From: Microbacterium sp. SZ1
GTDB taxonomy: Bacteria > Actinomycetota > Actinomycetes > Actinomycetales > Microbacteriaceae
Assembly: GCF_002362255.1 (NCBI RefSeq)
Contig: NZ_LPVV01000004.1
Coordinates: 186,001-250,000, forward strand
Length of the DNA stretch: 64,000 bases
Reading direction: 5' to 3'
Under the pieces are notes generated by a model. That model saw only the letters and a list, made by a program, of their open reading frames with translations, ran no database searches and was not told the DNA's origin. The position numbers and the translations under genes were made by a program. Positions 34,235-43,713 of this stretch are shown piece after piece. Position 1 is the first letter of the stretch. The number at the start of each line of letters is the position of its first letter.

Positions 34235-36388
34235 TCAGACCGCGATGTTCGCGGTGTCGACGACGCGGTCGCCCTCGGCGGGGAACCCCATGCGGGTGAC
34301 GCCTGATTCGACGTTGCCGGTGTGCAGGAGGGTCGACTCCGAGCCGAAGGCGCCGTCAGCGAGTTCGAGCGCGCCGCCCTCGAAGCGGTTGCCGACCGCG
34401 CGGTAGTGCGTGACCCCGGTCTTCAGCGAGACGTGCGTCGCCGACCCCTCCGCGCGCAGGGTGCTGTCGCTCACGGTCAGGTGCAGCGGCCCGGCGCCGG
34501 TCCGCGTCACCCCGGTGCCACCCTTCAGCAGGACGTCCGACCCGGCGATCTCGACGGCCTGACGCTCGCCGCGGGCGGCAGCGATGCGGGCGTTTCGCAG
34601 CGTGGACCCCTCGAAGCGCAGGCGCTCGGATGCCGAGGTGATCGGCGCCGCGTCGTCGGCCGCGGTGAGCGTCGACCCGCGGAACGTGACGGCTCCTGGT
34701 CCGGTGATCTTCATGCCGCCGACGCCGCTGAGCACGGTGTCGACGAAGGTCACGGGCGTGGTGACCGCCGCGCTCGTGAGCTCGCCGGGGGCGACGAACG
34801 TGAAGTGCGAGTCGGCGATCACGTTCGGCCGAGCCGACGCATCGGACTGCTGCGTGATGATCAGGGTGTCGGATGCCGTGCAGCCGCGCAGCTGCGCCCC
34901 GTCGGCGTTGATCCACAGCATTCCGGAGCCGGAGAGCGAGGGCTTGCCGATCACCTGCACGTCTTCCAGGGTGAGATCGGTGATGCGCACCCTGGCGACG
35001 AACCACGAGCAGACGTGCTTGCGCACCGTGATGCGCTTGGCCGCCGAACCCCAGGCCGCGCCCGAGTTCGCGAACGTCATGAGCCCCGAGTTCCCGGTGT
35101 AGGTGAGGTCGTGCTCGTACTGGCCGTGCGTCACGAACGGTCCCTGATCGTCGCCGTCGCCGTGGCAGTTCTCGACGAGGCAGTAGGCGCTGGCGGTGAA
35201 GTCGTTGAGGTGCCGGGCGTTCGAGGTGTGGCAGTTCGCCACGTAGCCGTACAGGCAGTAGATCTGCTGCGTCAGGTACCCGGCACCGCCCCATGTGACC
35301 GACGTCGGGTTCGAGAGGTTGCAGCTCTCGGTGGTGAAGTACGTGTTCCAGCGGCGCTGGATGAGTGGCCAGAACGTCGCGGTCCCGTCGATGTGGTCGA
35401 CGTCGCAGCGCACCGCGTACTCGAACGCGAGCGGGTGCGAGCCGGTGTACTCGTCGGCCCCGCCGCCCAGGAATCGCAGGTTCGACACGGTCACGTCGTG
35501 CACGGGCTTCACGAGCCGCCACGTGATCGTGCGGTCCTTGCCGAGCGGCCAGCCGTTCTTGTAGTTGACGCGGATGTGGGTGCCGTCGACGATCTGGGTC
35601 ACCTGCACGAGCCGCTGCAGCTCGCGCTCCCACCGACCGGCCAGGCCGTTCACCTCCGCGGCGTACCAGCTGCCCACGGCGAAGAACGACGAATCGGCGA
35701 CCGGGAAGACGTCGGCCAGGTCGGGCACGGTCTCTCCGAGCTTCGCCTCCTGCACGGCATCCGTCACCTCGCCGCGGAAGAACATGACCGCGGCGAACGG
35801 GTCGTCCTTGGGGGCGTTCTCGATGCCGACGGTGGTCATGAGGTTGTTGCCGAAGTCGAAGGCCAGGTTCGAGCGGGTGAAGCGGTGCCGTCGCACGAAG
35901 TTCAGGTCGGTGTGCGCCTCGATGCGGTGGATCGAGAGGTCTCCGACCATCGCGTCGAGGGCGTCGTCGGCGGGCGCGGAGGCGTCGAACAGCCCGAACT
36001 GCCGGAACTCCACGACGCCGGAGTGCACGAGCAGCCACGCGCCCTCCTTCTTCGCGGCGAGCACGGTACCCCCGTTCACGGCCGGTGCGTCCTTCTTCAC
36101 GAAGCGGTAGAGCCCGTGTCCGCCGTCGCCCGGTGCCGCGTACCCGGACGTGCGCACGAGATCGCCGTCCTTGCCCTTGAGCCCGGCGAGGTCGGCGGCG
36201 GTCCCGGCGTTGCCGACGGCCTTCGACGTCGCGGCGCTCAGCGGAGCAACCGGACCAGCGGCCTGCGCGGGCGCGTGGCTCGCGACCGCCGCCACCCCGC
36301 CCAGCGCTGCGGCCCCGAAGCCGGCGAGCAGCATCCGCCGGCTGCGGAACGCGGCGGTCTCGGTCCTGTCCTCGTTCGTGATCGTCAT
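34235..36388 (-). CDS. Tat-exported parallel beta-helix protein (pectate-lyase-fold)
   Basis: A 717-residue secreted protein. A twin-arginine signal (FRSRRMLLAGFGAAALGGVA, ending near APAQA at residue about 43) sends it out folded. The N-terminal domain (LAGLKGKDGDLVRTSGYAAP) resembles the cap of phage tailspike and pectate-lyase-fold proteins. The rest is strand-rich with repeats such as VTFVDTVLSGVG, VTFRGSTLTAA and LRFEGSTLRNA spaced like beta-helix coils. It is probably a polysaccharide lyase or hydrolase feeding the adjacent sugar importer. It is the last gene of that minus-strand cluster, 85 nt after the oxidoreductase gene. Catalytic residues cannot be assigned. Confidence 0.8.
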   Translation of the reverse strand: MTITNEDRTETAAFRSRRMLLAGFGAAALGGVAAVASHAPAQAAGPVAPLSAATSKAVGNAGTAADLAGLKGKDGDLVRTSGYAAPGDGGHGLYRFVKKDAPAVNGGTVLAAKKEGAWLLVHSGVVEFRQFGLFDASAPADDALDAMVGDLSIHRIEAHTDLNFVRRHRFTRSNLAFDFGNNLMTTVGIENAPKDDPFAAVMFFRGEVTDAVQEAKLGETVPDLADVFPVADSSFFAVGSWYAAEVNGLAGRWERELQRLVQVTQIVDGTHIRVNYKNGWPLGKDRTITWRLVKPVHDVTVSNLRFLGGGADEYTGSHPLAFEYAVRCDVDHIDGTATFWPLIQRRWNTYFTTESCNLSNPTSVTWGGAGYLTQQIYCLYGYVANCHTSNARHLNDFTASAYCLVENCHGDGDDQGPFVTHGQYEHDLTYTGNSGLMTFANSGAAWGSAAKRITVRKHVCSWFVARVRITDLTLEDVQVIGKPSLSGSGMLWINADGAQLRGCTASDTLIITQQSDASARPNVIADSHFTFVAPGELTSAAVTTPVTFVDTVLSGVGGMKITGPGAVTFRGSTLTAADDAAPITSASERLRFEGSTLRNARIAAARGERQAVEIAGSDVLLKGGTGVTRTGAGPLHLTVSDSTLRAEGSATHVSLKTGVTHYRAVGNRFEGGALELADGAFGSESTLLHTGNVESGVTRMGFPAEGDRVVDTANIAV

Positions 36389-36473
36389 GCTGTCGTCCCT
36401 TCGTGCGGCGGCATCGCCGCTGTCGGGCGTGCGACCGGCCGGTCGGCACGCGGCATCCGGTACATCTCCTGCG

Positions 36474-37415
36474 TCACCACGAATCCCCGCCGTCACCGGA
36501 GCGCGCGAGCTGCGCTGCGCGCACGGTGTTCTCGACGACGACCTGCGCCGAACGCCACGGGGCGACGACGCGTCGATCAGCACTCGCATCGAGCAGAGCG
36601 CCGATCAGTCCCTCGAAGCCGAGGGCAGCATGGGGGTTCTCCACATCGAGCACGCACGAGCGGAGCCCGTCGGTCGTGACGACGTCGATCGCATAGGCAT
36701 CCGGACCGGGGGTCCCCGACAGCGACACCTGCACGGGCAGCTCGCGCCCGCCGACGAAGACGCGGACGTCGAGGCCCGCGACATCCTCCGAGTGCGGCGA
36801 TCCCGCGGCCTGGCGCGTCCAGCCGGTGCCCGAGGTCAGCCGCGCGCCGGGCAGCACGACGTCGACCATCTCCCAGGCGTGCACGCCCACGGTCGCCAGG
36901 ATCCCGCCTCCGAGGTCCGGCGCGTCCTGCCAGTTGCGCTCCGGCGTACGGAACCCGGCCGCGTCGTGCTGCGCCCGCACTCGCACAGCGAGCACCTCGG
37001 CGTGCTCGACCTCGGCGCGGAGCGCGGCGAGCGCGGGGGCGAACCGCAGCACCGAGCTCGTTCCGACGAGCGCGGGGTCCGCGGCATCCGACCACTCGTG
37101 GAGCTGCGCCGAGGTGGCGGCCACGACCTTGTTCACGAACACGGGTGTCACGCCGTCCTGCAGCACCCGGATCAGCGCCGCCGCCTCGTGCGTCCGCGGC
37201 GTGGCGATCACGAGATCCGGACCGAGCGCGAGCAGGTCGGCCGGTGAGCCGACGGATGCCGTGCCGTGCCGCCGCGCGAAAGCCGCCGCCGCGACGTGGT
37301 CGTCGTCGTGCACGCCCACGACCTCGCCGCCGAGTCCACGGACGTGGGTCGCATCCGTGTCGGGGTGGGAGTGCGCGAGACCGGCGAAGGCCACGCGCTG
37401 CGGCGACGTCGTCAT
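36474..37415 (-). CDS. Gfo/Idh/MocA-family oxidoreductase, divergent
   Basis: A 313-residue NAD(P)-dependent oxidoreductase-like protein. The N-terminal Rossmann domain starts VAFAGLAHSHPDTDATHVRG, lacking the usual GxGxxG, and the normal EKP motif reads VNKVVAAT, so the catalytic Lys is kept but its neighbours are not. The C-terminal domain has GGGILATVGVHAWEMVD, with a His where the family has its catalytic His. It may act on an unusual sugar or be a non-canonical member. It overlaps the dehydrogenase gene upstream by 4 nt. Confidence 0.8.
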   Translation of the reverse strand: MTTSPQRVAFAGLAHSHPDTDATHVRGLGGEVVGVHDDDHVAAAAFARRHGTASVGSPADLLALGPDLVIATPRTHEAAALIRVLQDGVTPVFVNKVVAATSAQLHEWSDAADPALVGTSSVLRFAPALAALRAEVEHAEVLAVRVRAQHDAAGFRTPERNWQDAPDLGGGILATVGVHAWEMVDVVLPGARLTSGTGWTRQAAGSPHSEDVAGLDVRVFVGGRELPVQVSLSGTPGPDAYAIDVVTTDGLRSCVLDVENPHAALGFEGLIGALLDASADRRVVAPWRSAQVVVENTVRAAQLARSGDGGDSW

Positions 37416-38434
37416 GCCATCGACGCCAGTCGGGCTCGATCGACGGCTTCGACCAGCGGCCGGCCCTCCGCGAAGGCGGTGATCTCGTCGGCCACGATGC
37501 GGCCCTGGCGCAGACGCCCCTCGACCGTGCCGGCGGCGCGGTGCGGGGTGAGCAGCACGTGCGGGAGTCCGCGGAAGGGGCTGGTGGCCGGCAGCGGCTC
37601 CTCGTCGAACACGTCGATCGCTGCACTCAGGCGTCCGCTGCGCACCTCGTCGAGCAGCGCCGCCTCGTCGACCAGCCAGGAACGAGCCGTGTTCACGAGT
37701 CCGGCGCCGTCTGGCATGAGTGCGAGCTCGCGTCGCCCGATGAGGTGGCGGGTCTCGGGCAGGGTGGGCGCGTGCACCGCGACGATGCGGGCTCGGCGCA
37801 GCGCCTCGTCGAGCGGCAGCAGCTCGGCGCCGAGAACAGCGGCCTGCGCGGCGTCGAGGGTCGGATCGACGAGCAGGGGCTCGGCCCCGAGCAGCCGGAC
37901 GAGCTCGAGGTACGCGCGCCCCGTGCGCGAGGCGCCGATCACCGCGATCGGCGCCCCGAGGATCTCGTGCTGCGGGCCAGCGGCACCGGCGTCGTCCCAG
38001 TCCGCCGAGTCGCGCAGGGCGTTGTGCATGCTCGGGATGCGGTGCAGCAGCGCCATCGTGAACGCCAGCGCCACCTCGGCCACCGGTCGGGCCATCGCCG
38101 CACCGGCCTGCGTCACGACCACGCCGCGGTCGAAGAGCGCGTCGGTCGCGAAGGCCTTCACCGATGCGCCGATGTGCGCGACGACCTGCAGGTTCGGGAG
38201 CCGTGCGAGCAGCGCCTCGTCGAACGGCGGAGCGCCCCAGCTGGTCAGCACCACGCGGGCATCGTCGAGTCGGGCATCGTCGAGTCGGGCGTCGTCGAGT
38301 GCGTCGACCCGCGCGAAGGCACCGCCGAGCGCGCGTGCCGCGGCGTGCAGGCGCTGCTCGTCGTCGCGCGAGAACAGCTCGGCGAACAGCGGTGCCGGCA
38401 CAGCGGCCACGACGACGACCGGTGCGGCGCTCAT
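37412..38434 (-). CDS. D-2-hydroxyacid dehydrogenase-family protein
   Basis: A 340-residue dehydrogenase. The Rossmann loop is IGASRTGRAY (third Gly kept, second replaced by Ser). Catalytic Arg is in NTARSWLVDEAAL, Glu in FDEEPLP and His in LLTPHRAAG. An acidic tandem repeat, DDARL DDARL DDARV (residues about 46-60), comes from three 15-base units in the DNA (38259-38303). The gene belongs to the importer/ROK sugar cluster and overlaps both neighbours by 4 nt. Confidence 0.88.
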   Translation of the reverse strand: MSAAPVVVVAAVPAPLFAELFSRDDEQRLHAAARALGGAFARVDALDDARLDDARLDDARVVLTSWGAPPFDEALLARLPNLQVVAHIGASVKAFATDALFDRGVVVTQAGAAMARPVAEVALAFTMALLHRIPSMHNALRDSADWDDAGAAGPQHEILGAPIAVIGASRTGRAYLELVRLLGAEPLLVDPTLDAAQAAVLGAELLPLDEALRRARIVAVHAPTLPETRHLIGRRELALMPDGAGLVNTARSWLVDEAALLDEVRSGRLSAAIDVFDEEPLPATSPFRGLPHVLLTPHRAAGTVEGRLRQGRIVADEITAFAEGRPLVEAVDRARLASMA

Positions 38435-39516
38435 GCCAGCCAGGCCTCGAGGTGCTCGGCGATGAAGGCGTCGTCGTTCAGGTCGGGGTAGGCCAGGCGC
38501 ACGCGGCGGATCTCCTCGGCCTGCCCGGGCGAGAGCCCTTCGGCGGGATCGAGGCACCAGGTGCCCTCGAGCAGGCCCTGCTGGCGCAGCAGCTCGTGCA
38601 CCCCGGCGATCACGCCGTGGAAGTCGTTGCCCGGATCGAACACGGCCTGGTTCACATCGACCATGTCGGACGCGACGAGCCCCAGTTCGCGATAGGCGAC
38701 GGCATCCCCCTCCATCGCCGTCCTCGCCCGGGCGAGCAGGTCGACCGCGGCCTTGGTACCCACGGCCCATTGCCCCAGCAGCCCGCCGACGAAGCGCAGC
38801 GTGCGCGGGCCGTCCGGCGACTCGACGTGGAACTCCGACAGCAGGTCGGCGACGATCGCGTCGTCGTTGCCCGTGTACAGGGCGATCTCGTCGGCGCGGC
38901 CGGAGGCGGCGACGCCGCGCACCAGCTCCAGGGTGCGGTACCGGTCGAACGGCGCGGCCTTGACCGCCACGACCGCGGGGATCGCGGCGAACTCGCGCCA
39001 GAACTGCCGATCGAGCACAGGACCGCCGATCGCGGTCTGCAGGTAGAAGCCGACGATCGGCAGCACCTCGCCCACCGCGCGCGCCCGGTCGAGCAGAGCC
39101 CGATCGTCGGCGCCGGCGACCCGCGGGCTCACGAGCACCGCGTCGTAGCCGAGAGAGCGCGCGAGCTCGGCCTCGGCGACGGCCTGCGCGGTGTCGCCGG
39201 CCACGCCGGCGATGCGCACGACACCGGAGTCGGCCCGTGCGTCCATCTCCTCCGCCGCGAGCGCGAGCACCGGCTCGAACAGAGCATGCTCGGGGTCGCG
39301 GATCTCGAACTGGGTCGTGTGCACGCCCACCGCGAGGCCGCCGGCTCCCGCATCCAGGTAGTACCGGGTCAGAGCGCGCTGGCGGCGCTCGTCGAGCGTG
39401 CGATCGGCGGTCAGGGCGAGCGGATGCGCCGGGATCACGGCCCCCTGCGCGAGGGTCGCGGCGGCCTCCGCGCGGAGCACCGGCACGGTCGAGGCGTGCG
39501 CAGCGTACCCGCGCAT
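38431..39516 (-). CDS. Dihydrodipicolinate-synthase-like aldolase (DUF993 family)
   Basis: A 361-residue barrel protein. GVHTTQFEIRD, GYDAVLVSPRV, VGFYLQTAIGG, the Schiff-base-type VVAVKAAPFDRYRTLELVRG (Lys) and LYTGNDDAIVADLL match the DUF993 group of the DapA superfamily. Its reaction is unknown, but an aldolase or lyase acting on a keto acid is likely. The ATG overlaps the epimerase stop by one base (TGATG). It sits between the epimerase and hydroxyacid dehydrogenase genes in the sugar cluster. Confidence 0.8.
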   Translation of the reverse strand: MRGYAAHASTVPVLRAEAAATLAQGAVIPAHPLALTADRTLDERRQRALTRYYLDAGAGGLAVGVHTTQFEIRDPEHALFEPVLALAAEEMDARADSGVVRIAGVAGDTAQAVAEAELARSLGYDAVLVSPRVAGADDRALLDRARAVGEVLPIVGFYLQTAIGGPVLDRQFWREFAAIPAVVAVKAAPFDRYRTLELVRGVAASGRADEIALYTGNDDAIVADLLSEFHVESPDGPRTLRFVGGLLGQWAVGTKAAVDLLARARTAMEGDAVAYRELGLVASDMVDVNQAVFDPGNDFHGVIAGVHELLRQQGLLEGTWCLDPAEGLSPGQAEEIRRVRLAYPDLNDDAFIAEHLEAWLA

Positions 39517-40550
39517 CAGAACCTGCCGTCCCGCACGGCCCACTTCGTGGGCTTGGCGATCATCGGAAGTCCGGCGGTGATCCACTCGGCCTGCAGACCG
39601 ATCAGCGTCTCGGCGGCGACGGACGGGTAGCCGAACAGCGCCATGCAGCGGCGGGCGTCGCTGAGGAGCGCGGTCGGCTGCGGCTCGTCGACGAGCGTCA
39701 CCTCGCGCTCGAACAGCTCGCCGAAGCGCCGGGCGATCGACTCGACGCTCAGCAGTTCGGGACCGGTCAGGTTGATGGTGAACGGGTCGGTCGAGGCGTG
39801 CACGAGGCTGCGCAGCACGACCTCGTTCGCATACCCCTGCCACACCACGTTGACGTTCGCCGTCGCGAGAGACACGGGCTGACCCGCATGCACGGCGCTG
39901 CCGATGTCGGCGAGCACCCCGTAGCGCAGGTCGATCGCGTAGTTGAGTCGGATGATCGCCACGCGGGTGCCGCGCTCCTGCGCGCCGAACTCGAAGACGC
40001 GTTCGCGCCCGAGGCACGACTGCGCGTACTCGCCGATCGGCGCCGGCGTCAGCTGCTCGGAGGCGCCGCCGGACGCGGCGGGCACGAACGGATACACGTT
40101 GCCGGTCGAGAGCACCGAGATGGCGCTGTCGCGGTAGCGCCGAGCGACGCGGTCGGGCAGAGCGGCGTTGACCTCCCACGCCCATGACGCATTGGTCGCC
40201 GCCCCGAACTTGGCCCCCACCATGAACACGACGTTCGGGGCGTCGGGAAGGCCGCTGAAGTCGTCGTTCTCGATGAGGTCGAACGGCACGACGATGACAC
40301 CGGTAGCGTCGAGGCGCTCGCGGATCTCGGCGTCGCCGAACCGCGACACCGCGTAGACGGCATCCTTCTCCCGCCCTGCGGCGTCCATGCCCCGACGCGC
40401 GAGCATCGCGAGGGTCGGGCCCATCTTGCCGCCTGCGCCGAGGATGACGAGGTCGCCCGAGCCCTGGGCCAGATCGGCGATGAGCGCGTCAGAGGGTGTC
40501 GAGAGGACCTCCTCGAGCTGCGCCTCCGAGGTGAATGCGTGCTGAGTCAC
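39516..40550 (-). CDS. NAD-dependent epimerase/dehydratase-family protein
   Basis: A 344-residue extended-SDR-like protein. The glycine motif GAGGKMGPTLAM is at about residues 38-49, preceded by a helical N-terminal extension. Further segments are VYAVSRF, NVVFMVGAKFG, LSTGNVYPF (Ser/Thr) and EYAQSCLGRE (Tyr with a Gly-Arg in place of the usual YxxxK Lys), then IIRLNYAID. The missing Lys suggests altered chemistry. The start is GTG at 40550 with an AAAGGGA site about 10 nt upstream. It follows the permease gene in the importer operon. Confidence 0.82.
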   Translation of the reverse strand: MTQHAFTSEAQLEEVLSTPSDALIADLAQGSGDLVILGAGGKMGPTLAMLARRGMDAAGREKDAVYAVSRFGDAEIRERLDATGVIVVPFDLIENDDFSGLPDAPNVVFMVGAKFGAATNASWAWEVNAALPDRVARRYRDSAISVLSTGNVYPFVPAASGGASEQLTPAPIGEYAQSCLGRERVFEFGAQERGTRVAIIRLNYAIDLRYGVLADIGSAVHAGQPVSLATANVNVVWQGYANEVVLRSLVHASTDPFTINLTGPELLSVESIARRFGELFEREVTLVDEPQPTALLSDARRCMALFGYPSVAAETLIGLQAEWITAGLPMIAKPTKWAVRDGRF

Positions 40551-40569
40551 GTGGTGATTCCCTTTCTTC

Positions 40570-41484
40570 TCAGCCCTTGATGCCCGTGCCGGTGACGCCC
40601 TCCTGCACGTACCTCTGGGCGATGAGGTAGGCGAGGAAGATGGGCAGCAGTGCGACGACGGATCCGGCGAGCATGGTGCTCAGCGGCACGTTCTGCTGCT
40701 GCAGAGACGAGATGCCGACGGTGAGCGTGAACATCGAGTTGGACTTCGCGATGATGAGCGGCCACAGGAAGTCGTTCCAGTGCCAGAGGAACACGAAGAT
40801 GCCGAGGGTCGCGAGAATCGGCTTGCACAACGGCAGCACGATGCGCAGGAAGATCCGGAACTCGCCTGCGCCGTCGATGCCGGCGGCCTCGAAGAGCTCG
40901 TCGGGCAGCCCCTGGATGAACTGCCGCATGAGGAACACGGCCTGCGCATTGGCGAGCGTCGGCAGGATGAGGCCCCAGTAGGTGTCGATGCCGCCCAGAT
41001 TCGCCATGAGGATGAAGGTCGGGATGAGGGTGACGTGGAACGGCACCATCACCATCGCGAGGAACGACCAGAACATCACCTCCTTGCCGGCGAACCGCTT
41101 CTTGGCGAAGGCGTATCCGGCCATCGCCGAGAGGAACAGCACGGCCACCACCGACACGAGGGAGTAGATGACCGTGTTCCACAGCCAGCCGAGGATGTTC
41201 TGGCCGCCGAGCACCTGCTCGTACGACTCGAACGAGATGTCGGTCCACGGCAGCAGCGAGCCGGGGAGCTCGACCACCAGCCCCGGCTTGAGGCTCAGCA
41301 CGACCATCGCGTAGAAGGGGAAGAAGCTCAGGATGCCGGCGATGCTCAACCAGATCCACCGCACGACCACACCCATGCGGCTCGGTTCGAGGGCTCGGAA
41401 CGACCGATGGCGGCGCGGCGCGGCCGGCTTCTTCGGGGGCGCCGAGACCGGCGTCTGCGTGGGCGGCTGGATCAGGGCGGTCAT
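40570..41484 (-). CDS. Carbohydrate ABC permease (MalG type)
   Basis: A 304-residue permease. A 40-residue cytoplasmic Pro/Arg-rich lead is followed by TM1 (IWLSIAGILSFFPFYAMVVL). SLKPG, the MFWSFLAMVMVPFHVTLIPT segment and the EAA loop ELFEAAGIDGAGEFRIFLRI match MalG-type subunits. Six spans. Works with the MalF-type subunit encoded upstream (4-nt overlap). No ATPase gene is in the cluster, so a shared MsiK-like ATPase is likely. Confidence 0.92.
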   Translation of the reverse strand: MTALIQPPTQTPVSAPPKKPAAPRRHRSFRALEPSRMGVVVRWIWLSIAGILSFFPFYAMVVLSLKPGLVVELPGSLLPWTDISFESYEQVLGGQNILGWLWNTVIYSLVSVVAVLFLSAMAGYAFAKKRFAGKEVMFWSFLAMVMVPFHVTLIPTFILMANLGGIDTYWGLILPTLANAQAVFLMRQFIQGLPDELFEAAGIDGAGEFRIFLRIVLPLCKPILATLGIFVFLWHWNDFLWPLIIAKSNSMFTLTVGISSLQQQNVPLSTMLAGSVVALLPIFLAYLIAQRYVQEGVTGTGIKG

Positions 41485-42386
41485 TTCTGCTTTCCGATCA
41501 CGAGGCGCTGGATGAGGGCGACCGCGAGGGTCATGATGAACAGGGCGACGCCGACCGCGGCCGCATAGCCGTAGTCGAAGTACCGGAAGCCCTGGTCGTA
41601 CAGCAGGTAGACGAGCGAGTAGCTGGCGTTCGCTGGACCGCCCTGGGTCATGACGTAGATGACGTCGAAGACCTGGAAGGCCGCGGTCGTCTCGATCACC
41701 GCGAGGAAGAAGAAGGTGGGGCGCAGGTACGGGAACACGATGTACCGGAAGCGGTTCCACGCGTTCGCGCCGTCGACCAGCGCGGCCTCCTCGAGCTCCC
41801 GAGGCACATCCTGCAGCGCGGCGATGACGATCATCATCCCGTAGCCGAACCGCGACCAGACGCCCACGACGACGATCGCGGGGATGACGAGCACGGTGCT
41901 GCCGAGCCACGAACCGCCGAGTCCCAGCGGAGCCATGAGCTGCGACCAGGGGCCGTTGCTCGAGAAGATCCAGACGAAGATACTCCCGGCGAGCACGAGC
42001 GAGGTGATGACCGGCAGGAAGAAGATCGAGCGGAAGAACCGTGCGCCGCGGAACGCGCGCCGCACGCCGAGCGCCATGATCGTCGACAGCGCCAGCGAGA
42101 TCGGAACCGCGAAGACCGTGTAGATGAGGGTGGTGCCCATCGCCCGCCAGAACAGCGGATCGGCGACGAGACGCTGGAAGTGATCGAGACCCCGCCACGC
42201 CACCTCGCCGGAGATGTCGTAGTCGAAGAAGCTCAACGCGACCCCGGCGATGCTCGGACCGAACCGGAACGCAATGAAGAGCAGGAACGCGGGGAGCACG
42301 AACAGGAACGCCACGCGCCCCTCGCGCCTGGCCAGCACCCGCGCCACCCGACCCGGTGGTCGCTTCGCGATGGTTGCCGTCGTCAT
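41481..42386 (-). CDS. Carbohydrate ABC permease (MalF type)
   Basis: A 301-residue permease: cytoplasmic RVARVLARREGRVAF then TM1 (LFVLPAFLLFIAFRF), FFLPVITSLVLAGSIF, and the EAA loop RELEEAALVDGANAWNRFRYI. A typical MalF-type subunit without the large periplasmic insert of E. coli MalF. It follows the binding-protein gene by 71 nt. Confidence 0.92.
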   Translation of the reverse strand: MTTATIAKRPPGRVARVLARREGRVAFLFVLPAFLLFIAFRFGPSIAGVALSFFDYDISGEVAWRGLDHFQRLVADPLFWRAMGTTLIYTVFAVPISLALSTIMALGVRRAFRGARFFRSIFFLPVITSLVLAGSIFVWIFSSNGPWSQLMAPLGLGGSWLGSTVLVIPAIVVVGVWSRFGYGMMIVIAALQDVPRELEEAALVDGANAWNRFRYIVFPYLRPTFFFLAVIETTAAFQVFDVIYVMTQGGPANASYSLVYLLYDQGFRYFDYGYAAAVGVALFIMTLAVALIQRLVIGKQK

Positions 42387-42457
42387 CAGGAGACCTCACC
42401 TCGGTGATGGAAGGGGGACGGGGGTGCACGGCGATCGTCGCGCACCCCCGATGGGGG

Positions 42458-43696
42458 CTACTTGATGAGCGGGGCGGCCGCGCTCGCGGCATCCTTCAGC
42501 GCATCGGCCGGCGACTTCTGGCCGAGCAGCGCCGCCTGGATCTCGGGCGCGAGTACGCCCATCAGCGCGCGGGAGCTCGCATTCAGCTCGCCCACTGTCG
42601 TGTCGGGGACGTACTTCTCGACCTCGCCGAGCAGCGGGTCGTCGGCGTACAGCGGCTCCGTGGTGCTGAGAGCCGAGAAGTAGCCGGCCGCCGTCAGGTA
42701 CGGCTCGACGACATCGGCGCTCGTCGCGTACTCGGCGAAGGCCGCCGCGGCATCCTGCGCCTTCGAGCCCTTGAGCACCGAGAGCGAGCCGACCGTTCCG
42801 TACGCCACCGACTCTTCGTCGGTGAGCGGTGCGAGCACCTTGACGTTCTCCTCGCCCCAGAACGGTGCGACCTCGGTCACGCCGTTGTTCCAGGTGCACG
42901 CGACCTTGCCCTGGGCGATCGCGGTCTGCTCGAGCGGGACGTTGGTGGTGAGCGCCTCGGGGTCGAGCGCGCCGGCCGCGGCGAGGTCGGTGATGAAGGT
43001 CAGTGCCTCCTCGCCCGCCTTGCTGTCGAACCCCACCTCGCCCTCGTCGGTGTATACCGCGCCGCCCGCCTGCCACAGCAGCGGGTAGAAGGTGAGGTTG
43101 AGGGTGTTCTCGGCCGAGGCGGGGTAGTTCAGCACGTACATGTCGGCCGCCGTGAACTTCGGGGCGATGTCGACGATGTCGTCCCACGTCTCGGGGTACT
43201 CGGTGACGCCGGCCGCCTCGAACGCGGCGGCGTTGCAGATGAGCGGCTGCGCGCTCGTGAGGATGGGGGCGCCGAGGATGTCGCCGTCGATCGTGACGGA
43301 GTCCTTGACGTTCGGGAGCAGATCGTCCTGGCGCTGCTCACTGAGCAGATCGTTCAGCGGTGCGATCGACTTCTGGTACGCGGCGAGCTGATCGGGGATC
43401 AGGTAGACGACGTCCGGACCCTTGCCCGCGGCGATGGCCGTCTGCAGCGCCTCGTCGCGGTTCGCCCACGGGAAGATCTCGTAGGAGACGTTGATCCCCT
43501 CGTTCTCCTTCTCGAAGTCGGCGATCGTGGAGTCCCAGAACTCCTTGTGAGCCGCCTCGTCGGCGATGACCGGGTACAGCCAGACAGTGATGTCCTGCTC
43601 GCCCTCTGCGGTGGTGCCTCCGCCGGCCGAACATCCGGCCAACAGGGTGGCGGCCGCGATGCCCGCGGCGACGCCGGTGAACTTGCTGACGCGCAT
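42458..43696 (-). CDS. Sugar-type ABC solute-binding lipoprotein (SBP_bac_1)
   Basis: A 412-residue binding protein: signal peptide of 21 residues ending in lipobox LLAGC (Cys22), a Gly/Thr/Glu linker, then DITVWLYPV, GKGPDVVYLIPDQLAAY and the late EVAPFWGEE. It captures a carbohydrate outside the cell and leads the operon 43696 to about 34235. ATG with AAAGGAG. The ROK-type operator and a good promoter lie immediately upstream. Confidence 0.92.
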   Translation of the reverse strand: MRVSKFTGVAAGIAAATLLAGCSAGGGTTAEGEQDITVWLYPVIADEAAHKEFWDSTIADFEKENEGINVSYEIFPWANRDEALQTAIAAGKGPDVVYLIPDQLAAYQKSIAPLNDLLSEQRQDDLLPNVKDSVTIDGDILGAPILTSAQPLICNAAAFEAAGVTEYPETWDDIVDIAPKFTAADMYVLNYPASAENTLNLTFYPLLWQAGGAVYTDEGEVGFDSKAGEEALTFITDLAAAGALDPEALTTNVPLEQTAIAQGKVACTWNNGVTEVAPFWGEENVKVLAPLTDEESVAYGTVGSLSVLKGSKAQDAAAAFAEYATSADVVEPYLTAAGYFSALSTTEPLYADDPLLGEVEKYVPDTTVGELNASSRALMGVLAPEIQAALLGQKSPADALKDAASAAAPLIK

Positions 43697-43713
43697 GGTG
43701 CTCCTTTGCTCAT

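Noticed and set aside
38257-38303. Short CRISPR-like repeat
   Set aside because: The three 15-base units have no spacers and are in frame within a coding gene; they are a simple tandem repeat.
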